DNA of 64,000 nucleotides from Gottfriedia endophytica (GCF_017814275.1 NZ_JAGIYQ010000015.1:27265-91264), one strand, 5' to 3'. Positions 10,213-19,074 are shown, numbered from the stretch's first letter. A program made the numbers and translations. The notes: a model not told the origin generated them from the sequence alone.

Positions 10213-10773
10213 CTATTTATAAATCGTTAACTTTTCTCTAGCATCTGTACGAGGTTTAGCAGTAGGAGCTTCATCAAAATATCCGATTAATAATAACCCC
10301 ACTACTCTTTCATCTTCTCTTACACCTGCTTTTTCCTTAAAGAGAGGATTATGCATGAATTTTCCTGTCTTCCAAAGGACACCTAACTCTTTTTCCCAAG
10401 CTAGTAGTTGGAAGTTTTGAATCAGTGCCGAAACAGCGCATATGTCTTCAGTAAATTGATGATTATCTTCAGAATCTGGCATCACAACTAATAATGCAGC
10501 TGGTACATTTCTAAAATAATTCGCCTTATTTTGAGCACCCGTTGGAATTTCTGCGTCACCGTAAGTACTTAAAAATGCATCCGCTACTTTATTTCTTCCT
10601 TCTTCTTGAAATAATAGAAAGCGCCACGGCTCATTCAAATGATGGTTTGGAGCCCAAACTGCATCATTTAAAATCTCTATGATGTCATTTTCATTTACAG
10701 TCTTATCATTATATTTTTTAACAGTTCTTCTACTTCTAACGATTTCGGCAACTGTCATTGTTTTTGATTTCAT
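10213..10773 (-). CDS. Nitroreductase-family FMN-dependent oxidoreductase
   Basis: A 186-residue protein with the nitroreductase signature start RSRRTVKKY (FMN phosphate contact) near residue 14, then APNHHLNEPWRFLLF and the conserved ERVVGLLLIGYF strand near the end. Enzymes of this family reduce nitro groups, quinones or flavins with NAD(P)H as cytosolic dimers. It resembles the short Bacillus YfhC/YdjA-type members. AGGGAGA precedes the ATG. It is a single-gene unit with its own terminator. The physiological substrate cannot be told from sequence. Confidence 0.88.
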   Translation of the reverse strand: MKSKTMTVAEIVRSRRTVKKYNDKTVNENDIIEILNDAVWAPNHHLNEPWRFLLFQEEGRNKVADAFLSTYGDAEIPTGAQNKANYFRNVPAALLVVMPDSEDNHQFTEDICAVSALIQNFQLLAWEKELGVLWKTGKFMHNPLFKEKAGVREDERVVGLLLIGYFDEAPTAKPRTDAREKLTIYK

Positions 10774-10831
10774 TATTTTCTCCCTTTTATTTTTAATTTA
10801 CAACTTAAGTTAAATCTTAATTATTTATACG

Positions 10832-10864
10832 AAAAGGAGCTGATTTATATGTCCAGCTCCTTTT
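10832..10864 (-). terminator. Terminator of the efeU-lipoprotein operon
   Basis: AAAAGGAGCTG and CAGCTCCTTTT form a perfect 11-bp stem just after the lipoprotein stop codon. Confidence 0.8.
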
Positions 10865-10875
10865 CATTCACATTT

Positions 10876-11589
10876 TTATTTTAATTTTGCTACGTCTGTT
10901 AATACTGCATCTAAATCATTTGATGCTTTTGTTAATGTTGCTTGATCAAGTGATGAAGCTTTTGCTCCAGCTTCAATAATTCCTAGTGGATCTTCTACTT
11001 TACCATAAAGCGCTTGGTCTTTTGCTTTTACATTGTCTTCAAATTGTGACCAAGATTTCTCAAGGTTTTCACTGTCTGTTTTTACTTTTTCAGCGTCTTT
11101 TGCATTTAAATCAGTATTTAATTGCTTTAGAGTTTCTTTCATTTGAGTTGCTCCATCAGCAATTGATACTACAGTTGACTTTTTAGCATCTAATTTCGCT
11201 ACGTCTGTTAACACTGCATCTAAATCATTTGATGCTTTTGTTAATGTTGCTTGATCAAGTGATGAAGCTTTTGCTCCAGCTTCAATAATTCCTAGTGGAC
11301 CTTCCACTTTTCCATATTGGGCTGCATCTTTTTCTTTTACATTGTCTTCAAATTTTGACCAAGATTTCTCAAGATTTTCACTGTCTGTTTTTACTTTAGC
11401 AGCGTCTTTTGCATTTAAATCAGTATTTAATTGCTTTAGAGTTTCTTTCATTTGAGTTGCTCCATCAGCAATTGATAACTTAGTTGTCGTAGTTGTTTTT
11501 TTAGGCGTATCACTCGTGTTTGTTCCACACGCTGCCAATGATAATGAAATGGCTGCAAATAATACGGCAATATTTTTTTTAGCTAGCAT
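10876..11589 (-). CDS. Lipoprotein with a recent tandem internal duplication, partner of the EfeU-type iron permease
   Basis: A 237-residue lipoprotein: signal peptide, lipobox LAAC (Cys21), a Thr-rich linker, then two almost identical modules (residues ~39-133 and ~142-236, period 103 residues). Each has the pattern W..FEDNVK......YGKVE.PLGIIEAG. The DNA of the two copies is also nearly identical, so the duplication is recent. The same W..(I/V)E..V pattern occurs twice in the ectodomain of the permease encoded just upstream. The gene overlaps that permease by 11 bases and has its own AAGGAG site. It is probably an extracellular iron-delivery subunit replacing EfeO/EfeM; no M75 domain or EfeB is present. 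Confidence 0.85.
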   Translation of the reverse strand: MLAKKNIAVLFAAISLSLAACGTNTSDTPKKTTTTTKLSIADGATQMKETLKQLNTDLNAKDAAKVKTDSENLEKSWSKFEDNVKEKDAAQYGKVEGPLGIIEAGAKASSLDQATLTKASNDLDAVLTDVAKLDAKKSTVVSIADGATQMKETLKQLNTDLNAKDAEKVKTDSENLEKSWSQFEDNVKAKDQALYGKVEDPLGIIEAGAKASSLDQATLTKASNDLDAVLTDVAKLK

Positions 11590-13084
11590 GTTTAGAATCT
11601 CCTTGTTTATCTTCTCTAATTTTTTTATCTTTTCGTTTATTTATGATTGCTACAACAATTGCTACTACTAGTAGAAATACTTGAGGAATAAAGCTTTCCC
11701 ATGTTGGATAAACAGCAAAGAAGTCAATTGTTGGAATTGGTGCCTGTGTTGCTGGAAGTAATCCAGCTAACTGTAATCCGTGTATACCCATTCCAGTAAA
11801 TTTAATGCATAAATACATCATTAAAATACTTGAAACTAAGAAAAATGGGCGCATAGGAATTTTTAGTCCAACTTTTAAAATTAAATAGCTAAGTATGATC
11901 AAAATAATAAACCCTAATGCAATTCCCATTAATAATACAGGAATTTTAATCGATGATGCCATACCAATAAAGAATAGAACAGTCTCAGTTCCTTCTCTAA
12001 ATACAGCTAGGAATGATAAAATTGCTAATGACCATAGACTTCCAGCATTAATTGCTTTTGTACTTTGAGTTCGAATATATTTATTCCATTCTGAAAGGCT
12101 CGATTTACTGTGAAGCCAATAGCTCATGTAAAGCAACATAACTGCTGCAAAAACGCCAGTCCAACCAGATATTAAGAAGTTATTACTTCCAAAAGTCCCC
12201 GCTGAGAAAAGGAGATTAACGATAACTCCTAAAATAATACTTACTCCTAATCCAGATCCAACACCGACCCAGATCCATTTACTTTTATCTTCATGTCCAG
12301 CTTTCTTCAAAAATCCAAGAAGTGCAACGACAACTAATAACCCCTCTAACCCTTCACGTAATAGAATGGTTGTTGCATCCATCATGTTATAACTTGTTTT
12401 CTCAGCTAGTGGTGATAAATAATCACGCATACCTTGAATCGTCTTTTTCGCACCACTTACGTCAGGATTTTGGGATGATAGCATCGCATAAGACATTACC
12501 ATATCTTTTTCCGCATCTGCGTATATTTTTGATGATTGTGTTATAACAACACCTTCAACATTTAGCCAAGACTCACGAAACTTTTCAATATCTGCCTTGG
12601 CACTATTAACATTACCTTCATCTAGTTTCTTTAATGAATCATTTAATAATAGAATTAAATCCGAAACATTACCTTGTTTATTACTTTTTTGACTGCTATT
12701 ATTTGATGTTTTCGGAAATTTTCCTGAAATAACTTTTTCATTAGTTTGTTCTAGATTTAAGAATGCTTTTAGCACATTCTCTTTATTTACAGGTTGTTGA
12801 GCAAAAGCAAACTGTACCTGTCCCATATTATCTTCAATGCCTTTATATGCCTCTGTAGAACCTTGCTTAACACCATCCTCAATCTTAAGCCAAGTTGATT
12901 GGAAGGTTTTAAACTCATTAGCCGCTCCTTGAACGTCATTTTTTTGCACAAGTTCCACAGCTTTTTCAATTAATTTATTTGCATTTGTTAAATCATCTGC
13001 CGAAGTGGCAGCATAACTGTCTACAGGTATAATAAAAGCGCCAATAAACAGAGAAAGTAAAATTGCTTGTATTACTTTCTTCAT
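11579..13084 (-). CDS. efeU: FTR1/EfeU-family iron permease with extracellular N-terminal domain
   Basis: A 501-residue protein. Signal peptide (1-26), then an extracellular helical part with two related modules (~30-110 and ~143-220, each with a W...(I/V)E..V motif), then the FTR1 membrane domain with about seven helices. Both iron-binding REGxE motifs are present: REGLE at 243-247 and REGTE at 363-367. FTR1/EfeU proteins import ferric iron produced by oxidation of ferrous iron. In Bacillus the usual partners are EfeO and the peroxidase EfeB; here only a lipoprotein follows. A perfect sigma-A promoter and a Fur box lie upstream, so iron repression is expected. Confidence 0.92.
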   Translation of the reverse strand: MKKVIQAILLSLFIGAFIIPVDSYAATSADDLTNANKLIEKAVELVQKNDVQGAANEFKTFQSTWLKIEDGVKQGSTEAYKGIEDNMGQVQFAFAQQPVNKENVLKAFLNLEQTNEKVISGKFPKTSNNSSQKSNKQGNVSDLILLLNDSLKKLDEGNVNSAKADIEKFRESWLNVEGVVITQSSKIYADAEKDMVMSYAMLSSQNPDVSGAKKTIQGMRDYLSPLAEKTSYNMMDATTILLREGLEGLLVVVALLGFLKKAGHEDKSKWIWVGVGSGLGVSIILGVIVNLLFSAGTFGSNNFLISGWTGVFAAVMLLYMSYWLHSKSSLSEWNKYIRTQSTKAINAGSLWSLAILSFLAVFREGTETVLFFIGMASSIKIPVLLMGIALGFIILIILSYLILKVGLKIPMRPFFLVSSILMMYLCIKFTGMGIHGLQLAGLLPATQAPIPTIDFFAVYPTWESFIPQVFLLVVAIVVAIINKRKDKKIREDKQGDSKHAS

Positions 13085-13131
13085 CTTATCTCTCCCTAAC
13101 TACCTTAAATTATAATTATTCTAATTAAAAA

Positions 13132-13189
13132 TGAAAATCATTATCAATTAGTACATTTAAATTATATTTTTTGAGATACTAGATGTCAA
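13132..13189 (-). promoter_or_regulatory. efeU promoter with Fur box
   Basis: On the minus strand TTGACA (13184-13189), 17 bp, TATAAT (13161-13166) is a perfect sigma-A promoter. TGATAATGATTTTCA (13132-13146) matches 14 of 15 positions of the Bacillus Fur 7-1-7 box and lies just downstream of the predicted +1, where it would block transcription. Confidence 0.88.
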
Positions 13190-13312
13190 TACAAAATTTC
13201 TTCCAACTATGATAGAAATATATTTATATAATATGTTTATGAGAATTGTGTCCAAATGTTTCAGAGGAAATTTCATTTTTAGTACTATTGAGAATCAAGC
13301 TATCACTCAACA

Positions 13313-13361
13313 AAATAAAAAATCCAGACTAGTAAACTGTATCTTTTTACTTGTCTGGATC
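13313..13361 (-). terminator. Terminator of helD
   Basis: ATCCAGAC and GTCTGGAT, extended by AGTAAA/TTTACT, form a long stem with a T-rich tail on the minus strand. It lies 15 bases after the helD stop. The bases between here and the efeU promoter show nothing else. Confidence 0.85.
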
Positions 13362-13375
13362 TTGAAAAATGATTA

Positions 13376-15520
13376 TTATTCAACTCTCACAAATAATGAA
13401 TCCTTTATTGATTTAATAAGTGGAGATGGAGCTTGTGAATGGAACACCCATAATTCATGTAGCGATCTGGTACATCCAACGTATAATAGCTTTGCATCTC
13501 TTTTTGTATTTACATATTTATCTTCATTTACATCAATTAACAGTACTGCATCAAATTCTAATCCTTTTGATAAGTAAACAGGCACAACTGAAACTCCGCC
13601 CTCGTATTTTTGTTGCTTCGCATCGATTAGTGATACAGTCATCCCTTTATCTAAAAGAGCAGAATGTAATGCCGTACATTCTTCCTCAGTACGACCAACA
13701 ATTGCAATTGTATTCATTTGTTTCATTTGTAATTGTTTGACCGCTTCGATAATTGATTTAATTCGATTTTCATTTGTAACTTCCATCATTTTCACCTTTT
13801 CTCCACTACGGAAAACAGGTTCTGCTAAGCCAACTGTCAAATTGGCCTGTGAAATGACTTCATTCGCAAAATGAATAATCTCCATTGTTGAACGATAGCT
13901 TTGCTTTAATTCATAATATTTCAATTCGCTCTGATTAAAAATAGAAGCAAAGTCTTCCCACTCATCAATCCCTTGATAAGTATAAATCGATTGAGATAAG
14001 TCTCCTAAAATCGTAAAAGAGTTACCTGGATTCATTTCTTTTAATAATGCAATTTGAAAAGGTGAATAATCTTGTGCTTCGTCAATGACAATATGATGAT
14101 ATTTAATGCTGCTATCAATCCCAAATAAGTAATTGTGAATATACATGAGAGGTGCAAGGTCTTCTTGTTCAATTAGCTTTTTCTTTAAATTAGTAGTAGT
14201 GACTTGAAAAACAGATTCTGGAATCAATTGAAGTAAATCTTCTGGTAATTGTTTCGTTTTTATAAATAGTTCTTTATAGAAAGAAACAGCAGTATGCTTT
14301 GGCCAATTTTTTAAATAAGCATTTAACCGTTGTGTTGCTTTTTTCTTGAGATCTTTTTTTACACTCTGAGAAGCAATGTATTTTAACTCTCCATCAATCC
14401 ATGACTTGATTCGATTGACAATCCGCTCTCTTCTTTTCGCAAGTGGATAATGTTGATATTCAACTTTAAACCATTGAGAAATTGTACTTTTGTCAATCTT
14501 TGCTCCTTCAAAAGCTTCAAAATCCTGTGTAGGGACTGCGTTCTTTTCATAACTTTTAATCGCCTTTTCAAGAAAATGCATAAATTGGAGAGAGCCTTTC
14601 CATCTTGTTGCTTCGCCTTTTTGAACCAATGATTCACTTATTTCAGTTCCAAACCACTGATCTAGACTTTCACGCATTTCTTTCACATTCACTTTTTCAT
14701 CAAGAATTGCAAGTGCCCAATCTTGAAAAGTCATTTGCTGTATATCTCCTACCCCAAGCTCCGGAAGGACATCAGAAATGTAATCTAGGAACATTCGGTT
14801 TGGTGCGAAAATAATCATTTTATCAGCACGCAGTTGCTCACGATACTGATAGATAAGGAAGGCAAGTCTATGTAGAGCAACCGTCGTTTTTCCGCTACCT
14901 GCAACCCCTTGAATAATTAATGGCGTTGCTCTCGGTGCCCTGATGATATCATTCTGTTCAGATTGAATCGTCGAAACGATGTCTTTTAAACGATTATCCT
15001 TATTTTCTTCTAACTTATATAACAAAAATTCATCGGTTACCGAATCTGTTTGACTACCTTTTACATATGCATCTACAACTCTTTGCAGTGTTTCATTCCG
15101 TACGACAATGTTTCGTTTTAAAAAGACTGTTCCTTCAATTATACCTTCAGGTGAATCATAGAACGCATTTTCGTCCCCACCTATAAATGAGTAAAACATA
15201 CTGGCTACTGGCGCTCTCCAGTCTACAACGAGCTGTTCATCTGCCTCTTTTGCAACGCCCGTTTTTCCAATATAGAGTGGAACAATTTTTCCTTCTCCCT
15301 CTTCTTGAAAGTCCAAACGTCCAAAATAAGGTTCCTTCATAGCCACTCTAAGACTTTTACGATTTCGATCACGAACTTCTTCTAGTAACTGTTCTGTAAA
15401 ATCACTTCCAACGTACTCAGGTATTGATTCAAATTTGGCTAGCAGCTTTTTCATCTCTTTAAGCGTTTCACCAAGATATTCTCGTTCTTCCTCAAATAAA
15501 TTTTGTGCTGGTTGATCCAT
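13376..15520 (-). CDS. helD: HelD-type UvrD/Rep-like helicase, RNA-polymerase recycling factor
   Basis: A 714-residue superfamily-1 helicase-fold protein. An N-terminal coiled-coil arm (~1-60) precedes the HelD-typical PYFGRLDF motif near 64 and the WRAP motif near 101. Walker A GVAGSGKTT is at ~205-213, Walker B is VIDEAQDYSPFQ, and SF1 motif IV-VI segments follow (QSYRSTMEI; YVGCTRS). B. subtilis HelD (YvgS) binds RNA polymerase through its arms and uses ATP to free stalled enzyme. AGGAGG serves an ATG at 15520; a TTG two codons upstream is less well spaced. It has its own terminator and is a single-gene unit. Confidence 0.9.
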   Translation of the reverse strand: MDQPAQNLFEEEREYLGETLKEMKKLLAKFESIPEYVGSDFTEQLLEEVRDRNRKSLRVAMKEPYFGRLDFQEEGEGKIVPLYIGKTGVAKEADEQLVVDWRAPVASMFYSFIGGDENAFYDSPEGIIEGTVFLKRNIVVRNETLQRVVDAYVKGSQTDSVTDEFLLYKLEENKDNRLKDIVSTIQSEQNDIIRAPRATPLIIQGVAGSGKTTVALHRLAFLIYQYREQLRADKMIIFAPNRMFLDYISDVLPELGVGDIQQMTFQDWALAILDEKVNVKEMRESLDQWFGTEISESLVQKGEATRWKGSLQFMHFLEKAIKSYEKNAVPTQDFEAFEGAKIDKSTISQWFKVEYQHYPLAKRRERIVNRIKSWIDGELKYIASQSVKKDLKKKATQRLNAYLKNWPKHTAVSFYKELFIKTKQLPEDLLQLIPESVFQVTTTNLKKKLIEQEDLAPLMYIHNYLFGIDSSIKYHHIVIDEAQDYSPFQIALLKEMNPGNSFTILGDLSQSIYTYQGIDEWEDFASIFNQSELKYYELKQSYRSTMEIIHFANEVISQANLTVGLAEPVFRSGEKVKMMEVTNENRIKSIIEAVKQLQMKQMNTIAIVGRTEEECTALHSALLDKGMTVSLIDAKQQKYEGGVSVVPVYLSKGLEFDAVLLIDVNEDKYVNTKRDAKLLYVGCTRSLHELWVFHSQAPSPLIKSIKDSLFVRVE

Positions 15521-15811
15521 GTCCAACTTCCCTCCTTATCTCGAAATACAACGAATTTTCAAACGGAAGAATAGTATATCAAAAATTAAAATACAAAGGA
15601 ACAAGTCTTTTTATATGAAATCAAAAAAGTTTTTCAAGAATTTATATGATAAAGTGAAACTTCCATCAGTGGAGCTGCCCGTTAATGCAGGATAAATCAA
15701 ATCGTTCCCTATTTAAGCCATTTTTACACTGATTTACTCTATTTCTAATCATTATGAAAAAATTTTTATCCATTTAAAATCGAAATCTATCAAACTTCCA
15801 GTATTTTTTTA

Positions 15812-15872
15812 TTGATAAATTTATTTAGATGGATTATGATTATCCAGTATAAAACGGAATTATTACGATTTA
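15812..15872 (+). promoter_or_regulatory. znuACB promoter with Zur box
   Basis: TTGATA (15812-15817), 17 bp, TATGAT (15835-15840) is a good sigma-A promoter. Immediately downstream, AACGGAATTATTACGATT (within 15852-15870) matches the Bacillus Zur palindrome (TCGTAAT-N-ATTACGA) with an almost perfect right arm. Zinc-dependent repression is therefore expected. The remaining ~270 bases between helD and this site show no gene. Confidence 0.8.
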
Positions 15873-15952
15873 ATAAAATTAACTTACTTAAATAAAACAA
15901 GACTTTTAAATATCTTACAATTTATATAGAAAAAACAAAGGAGAAACTAACA

Positions 15953-16873
15953 ATGCAAAGAAAAAAGGTCGGGATTGTTCTTTCTGCATTAATCCTTCTT
16001 GGAGCAATGAGTGGCTGCTCTCAGCAGAACACTAAAAAGAAGAATGATAAAATAAAAATTGTGACAACCTTTTATCCTATGTATGATTTTGCAAAAAACA
16101 TTGTAGGATCTAACGGGGATGTAGAACTATTAATTCCAGCTGGAACGGAACCACATGATTATGAACCTTCTCCAAAAGATATGGCTAATATTGAAGAGGC
16201 AGATGTATTTGTTTATAACAGTGATGCTATGGAGACTTGGGTTCCTAAACTAAAACAAAGTGTAGATAGCCAAAACTTAAAAATTGTGAAAGCTAGTGAT
16301 GGTATTCAACTCATTAAAGGAATTGCAGAAGAGAATGGTGGCAACGCTTCTCCTGTAGACCCACATGTTTGGTTAGATCCAGTTCTTGCTAAAAAAGAAG
16401 TAGAAAATATTAAAAATGGAATAATCGCAGCAGACCCAACTCATAAAAGTGAGTACGAAAAAAATGCTGCTCAATATGAAGCGAAATTAACTGACTTAGA
16501 TCAGTTATATAAAAACACACTAAAAAATGCAAAATCACGTGTGTTTGTTACACAACATGCTGCCTTTGCTTACCTAGCAAATGAATATCATTTAACTCAA
16601 GTACCAATTGCAGGACTTTCACCGGACCAAGAGCCTAGTCCTTCAAAATTAGGTGAACTTCAAAAATACGTGAAAGACCATAACATTAAAACAATCTATT
16701 TTGAAGAAGTAGCTTCACCTAAAGTGGCAAAAACTCTTGCTGATGCAACTGGTGCACAAACAGTCCAATTAAGCCCTATTGAAGGGGTAACAAAAGAAGA
16801 ACAATCTAAAGGTGTAGATTATATAGAGTATATGAAAAAGAACTTAGAAGCACTGCAGTTATCAGTGAAGTAA
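15953..16873 (+). CDS. znuA: Zinc-binding lipoprotein of a high-affinity ABC importer
   Basis: A 306-residue cluster-9 (ZnuA/TroA) substrate-binding lipoprotein: lipobox MSGC with Cys22, then the metal-site landmarks EPHDYEPSP, DPHVWLDP, VTQHAAFAYLA and FEEVASP. The first three supply the His ligands and the last an acidic residue. There is only a short, His-poor loop between the first two sites, as in several Gram-positive members. It captures zinc outside the membrane for ZnuB/ZnuC. AAAGGAG precedes the ATG. The Zur box supports zinc rather than manganese. Confidence 0.92.
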   Translation: MQRKKVGIVLSALILLGAMSGCSQQNTKKKNDKIKIVTTFYPMYDFAKNIVGSNGDVELLIPAGTEPHDYEPSPKDMANIEEADVFVYNSDAMETWVPKLKQSVDSQNLKIVKASDGIQLIKGIAEENGGNASPVDPHVWLDPVLAKKEVENIKNGIIAADPTHKSEYEKNAAQYEAKLTDLDQLYKNTLKNAKSRVFVTQHAAFAYLANEYHLTQVPIAGLSPDQEPSPSKLGELQKYVKDHNIKTIYFEEVASPKVAKTLADATGAQTVQLSPIEGVTKEEQSKGVDYIEYMKKNLEALQLSVK

Positions 16874-16886
16874 GTTGTTCTTGGTG

Positions 16887-16918
16887 CGTTTTACTTTTTT
16901 AGTAAAACGTACTTTTTC
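16887..16918 (+). terminator. Intercistronic hairpin between znuA and znuC
   Basis: CGTTTTACT and AGTAAAACG form a 9-bp stem followed by TACTTTTTC. It probably gives partial termination, so that the binding protein is made in excess over the ATPase and permease. Confidence 0.65.
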
Positions 16919-16947
16919 ATTCTTAAAAATAAACTGAGAGGTATACC

Positions 16948-17655
16948 ATGAAACTCATATCAATGGAAAATGTCCAATTTAATTATGGTAATGAAACGGT
17001 ATTAGACAATATATCGCTAGACGTTTTTAGTGGTGAATTTATTACCTTAAGCGGCCCTAATGGAGCTGCAAAATCTACCTTACTAAAAATATTATTAAAA
17101 CTATTAAAACCGAAAAAAGGAACAGTTCAGATTAGTAAACAAAATAAAGATGGTAAAAAATTAGTGATTGGTTACGTGCCACAACAAATTGCCTCTTTCA
17201 ATGCTGGATTTCCAAGTACTGTCCTGGAGCTTGTTCAATCTGGTTGCTATCCACGAGGAAAATGGTTTCGCCCACTTACAAAAAGAGACCATGATATTGT
17301 AAAGCAATCTCTTCTTGGCGTCGGTATGTGGGATTTTCGCCATAAAAAAATTGGTGAATTATCAGGAGGACAAAAGCAACGTATTTGTATCGCTAGAGTA
17401 CTAGCTTCTGAGCCTGATATACTCGTATTAGATGAGCCAACTACTGGAATGGACTTCGAAAATAGAAAAAGTTTTTATCAACTATTAAAGCACCACGTTA
17501 CGGATCATGGCCGCACTGTAGTAATGGTCACTCATGATTTAGAAGATGCAAAACAATTTGCAGATCGGAATATTTATTTAGAACAAAAGGAGAATACACA
17601 ATGGAGATGTTTCACTTTGGCTTCATGCAACGAGCATTATTGGGCGGCGGACTAA
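16948..17655 (+). CDS. znuC: Zinc ABC transporter ATP-binding protein
   Basis: A 235-residue ATPase. The Walker A is GPNGAAKST: the glycine before the catalytic lysine is Ala. Small residues at this place also occur in other Gram-positive Znu/Adc ATPases, so this is probably not a dead site. Signature LSGGQKQR, Walker B ILVLDEPTTGMD and switch His (VTHDLE) are intact. GAGAGGT lies before the ATG. The last 55 bases overlap the start of znuB in another frame; the overlapping tail (WRCFTLASCNE) resembles the WKC.T..SC.E tail of B. subtilis ZnuC, so the overlap appears conserved. Confidence 0.93.
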   Translation: MKLISMENVQFNYGNETVLDNISLDVFSGEFITLSGPNGAAKSTLLKILLKLLKPKKGTVQISKQNKDGKKLVIGYVPQQIASFNAGFPSTVLELVQSGCYPRGKWFRPLTKRDHDIVKQSLLGVGMWDFRHKKIGELSGGQKQRICIARVLASEPDILVLDEPTTGMDFENRKSFYQLLKHHVTDHGRTVVMVTHDLEDAKQFADRNIYLEQKENTQWRCFTLASCNEHYWAAD

Positions 17656-18425
17656 TTGCGCTAGTTGCCCCTGTCTTGGGCATGTATTTAATTTTACGTC
17701 GTCAATCATTAATGGCAGATACTTTATCGCATATATCGTTAGCAGGTGTTGCCTTAGGCTTAACGCTCCACGCGAATGTTAATTTAGTGACAATCATCGT
17801 CATTGTTATTGGATCTATTGGCATCGAATATATGAGAAATTCTTATAAAACTTATTCTGAACTATCCGTTGCCATTCTAATGGCGGCTGGTTTGTCTCTT
17901 GCATTAGTATTAATGAGTTTAAATCAGGGTGGTAGTACGACAAACGTTCAACAGTATTTATTTGGTTCGATTATTACAATTAGTCAACAACAACTAAACT
18001 TTTTGATCGTTATTTGTATAATTGTTTTACTATTCTCAGTTATACTACACCGTCCAATGTATGTTTTAACATTTGACGAAGACACAGCCTTTACAAGTGG
18101 TCTTTCTACTAAATGGTTGTCATTAGCATTCAGTATTTTAACAGGACTAACAATCAGCATCATGATGCCAATCATTGGCGCATTACTAGTCTCTGCTCTA
18201 ATGGTTTTACCTGCTGCAATTGCAATGAGGCTGGTAAAAGGATTTAAACTAGCGATCTTCGTTAGTATGATCATAGGGTTAGTAAGTATGTTTTTAGGAC
18301 TAACTTCTTCCTATAGTTTAGGAACGCCACCAGGCGCAACGATTACGCTAGTACTTATTATCATTATGGCGATTAGTATGTTTTTCAAAACAATTGTTAA
18401 TAAACTACGTGTTCCAAGAGCATAA
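17601..18425 (+). CDS. znuB: Zinc ABC transporter permease
   Basis: A 274-residue ABC-3 family permease with about eight membrane helices. RRQSLMADTLSHISLAGVALG near residue 34 carries the coupling segment and the conserved DxxSH motif. The ATG lies inside the znuC frame, preceded by AAAGGAG with eight bases spacing, so it is independently initiated although it overlaps znuC by 55 bases. It forms the zinc channel with ZnuC. A strong terminator closes the operon. Confidence 0.93.
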   Translation: MEMFHFGFMQRALLGGGLIALVAPVLGMYLILRRQSLMADTLSHISLAGVALGLTLHANVNLVTIIVIVIGSIGIEYMRNSYKTYSELSVAILMAAGLSLALVLMSLNQGGSTTNVQQYLFGSIITISQQQLNFLIVICIIVLLFSVILHRPMYVLTFDEDTAFTSGLSTKWLSLAFSILTGLTISIMMPIIGALLVSALMVLPAAIAMRLVKGFKLAIFVSMIIGLVSMFLGLTSSYSLGTPPGATITLVLIIIMAISMFFKTIVNKLRVPRA

Positions 18426-18437
18426 TGATATAAAAAT

Positions 18438-18489
18438 AGTTAGAGACATTAGGTATTCTTCGCTTCCTATGTTTCTAACTTTTTTTTTG
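18438..18489 (+). terminator. Terminator of znuACB
   Basis: AGTTAGA..ACA..TAGG pairs with CCTA.TGT.TCTAACT and is followed by nine T. A strong rho-independent terminator. Confidence 0.9.
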
Positions 18490-18529
18490 ACTCTTTTCTT
18501 AAGCTTTGTTGATATTTTAGAATACGTTA

Positions 18530-18653
18530 GTTGATTACAACTCCAGGTTGCTCCCTTTCCGTGGGGCGTGAGCTGAGCCTCCTCGGCAAGCCTGCGGGGT
18601 CTCACCCTTCCCGCTATTCCCACAGGAGTCTCGCACCTTCCGTTGTAATCAAC
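18530..18653 (+). repeat. Dispersed GC-rich structured repeat, copy 2
   Basis: A 124-bp element with perfect 12-bp inverted ends (GTTGATTACAAC / GTTGTAATCAAC) and the family core CTTTCCGTGGGGCG, GAGCCTCCTCGGC, CCCACAGGAGTCTCGCACC. The internal GGCG..CGCC hairpin of copy 1 is shortened here. The 3' flank TTCTGTCTTTAAAGTTA is shared with copy 6, so the mobile unit is somewhat larger than the core. Confidence 0.88.
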
Positions 18654-18894
18654 TTCTGTCTTTAAAGTTACACATCTCAAATGCAACAATCTATCTACAA
18701 TTATGTTGGCTACACATTTAACTACATATACCCAACTATTATGAATTAAGTCTTATTAAACACTCTCTATTTCCTCTATTATTATTTAAACTATTTCCTC
18801 TCTTTAATTTAATGTATTATTTCTATTATTTTTTCATAGAATCTACCAATCAACTCTACTTTTATATTTTGGCTATTTTCTAAACTTTGTTGCT

Positions 18895-18980
18895 ATTGAT
18901 GATTTCCTCTCTAGGTTGACCGCTTTCCGCATGGCGGCCAGTGAGCCTATAACTTGTCCCTTGTTCCCTATTCCCTGCCT
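18895..18980 (+). repeat. Decayed copy of the GC-rich repeat (copy 3)
   Basis: GATTTCC, CTAGGTTG, CGCTTTCCGCATGGCGG, GTGAGCCT and CTTGTCCC follow the family order, but the middle and the right end are lost. The upstream flank AAACTTTGTTGCTA is shared with copy 5. No gene is seen between 18654 and 19035 otherwise; the sequence is AT-rich. Confidence 0.6.
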
Positions 18981-19035
18981 TTTATTAAGTAGATAAACTA
19001 CTATTTTAAATTACGATTGAGGAGGTTCTTAAGTA

Positions 19036-19074
19036 TGGAAAGTCAAAGTCTCCTGGTGAGAAAAAATGAATAAA
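19036..19074 (+). CDS. Possible 12-codon leader ORF overlapping the GH18-like gene
   Basis: ATG at 19036 follows a strong GAGGAGG site and encodes MESQSLLVRKNE before TAA at 19072-19074. It overlaps the start of the next gene (ATG at 19066) in another frame. The strong ribosome site belongs to this short frame, while the large gene has only a weaker GGTGAG of its own, so translational coupling is plausible. There is no independent evidence that the peptide is functional. Confidence 0.35.

Noticed and set aside
15655..15700. Odd segment AAACTTCCATCAGTGG...CCCGTTAATGCAGG upstream of znuA
   Set aside because: Looks like the end of a dispersed Bacillus repeat, but there is only one copy in this window, so it cannot be supported.
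16948..17655. ZnuC as an inactive ATPase because of GPNGAAKST
   Set aside because: A small residue at that place also occurs in related Gram-positive zinc ATPases and all other motifs are intact.
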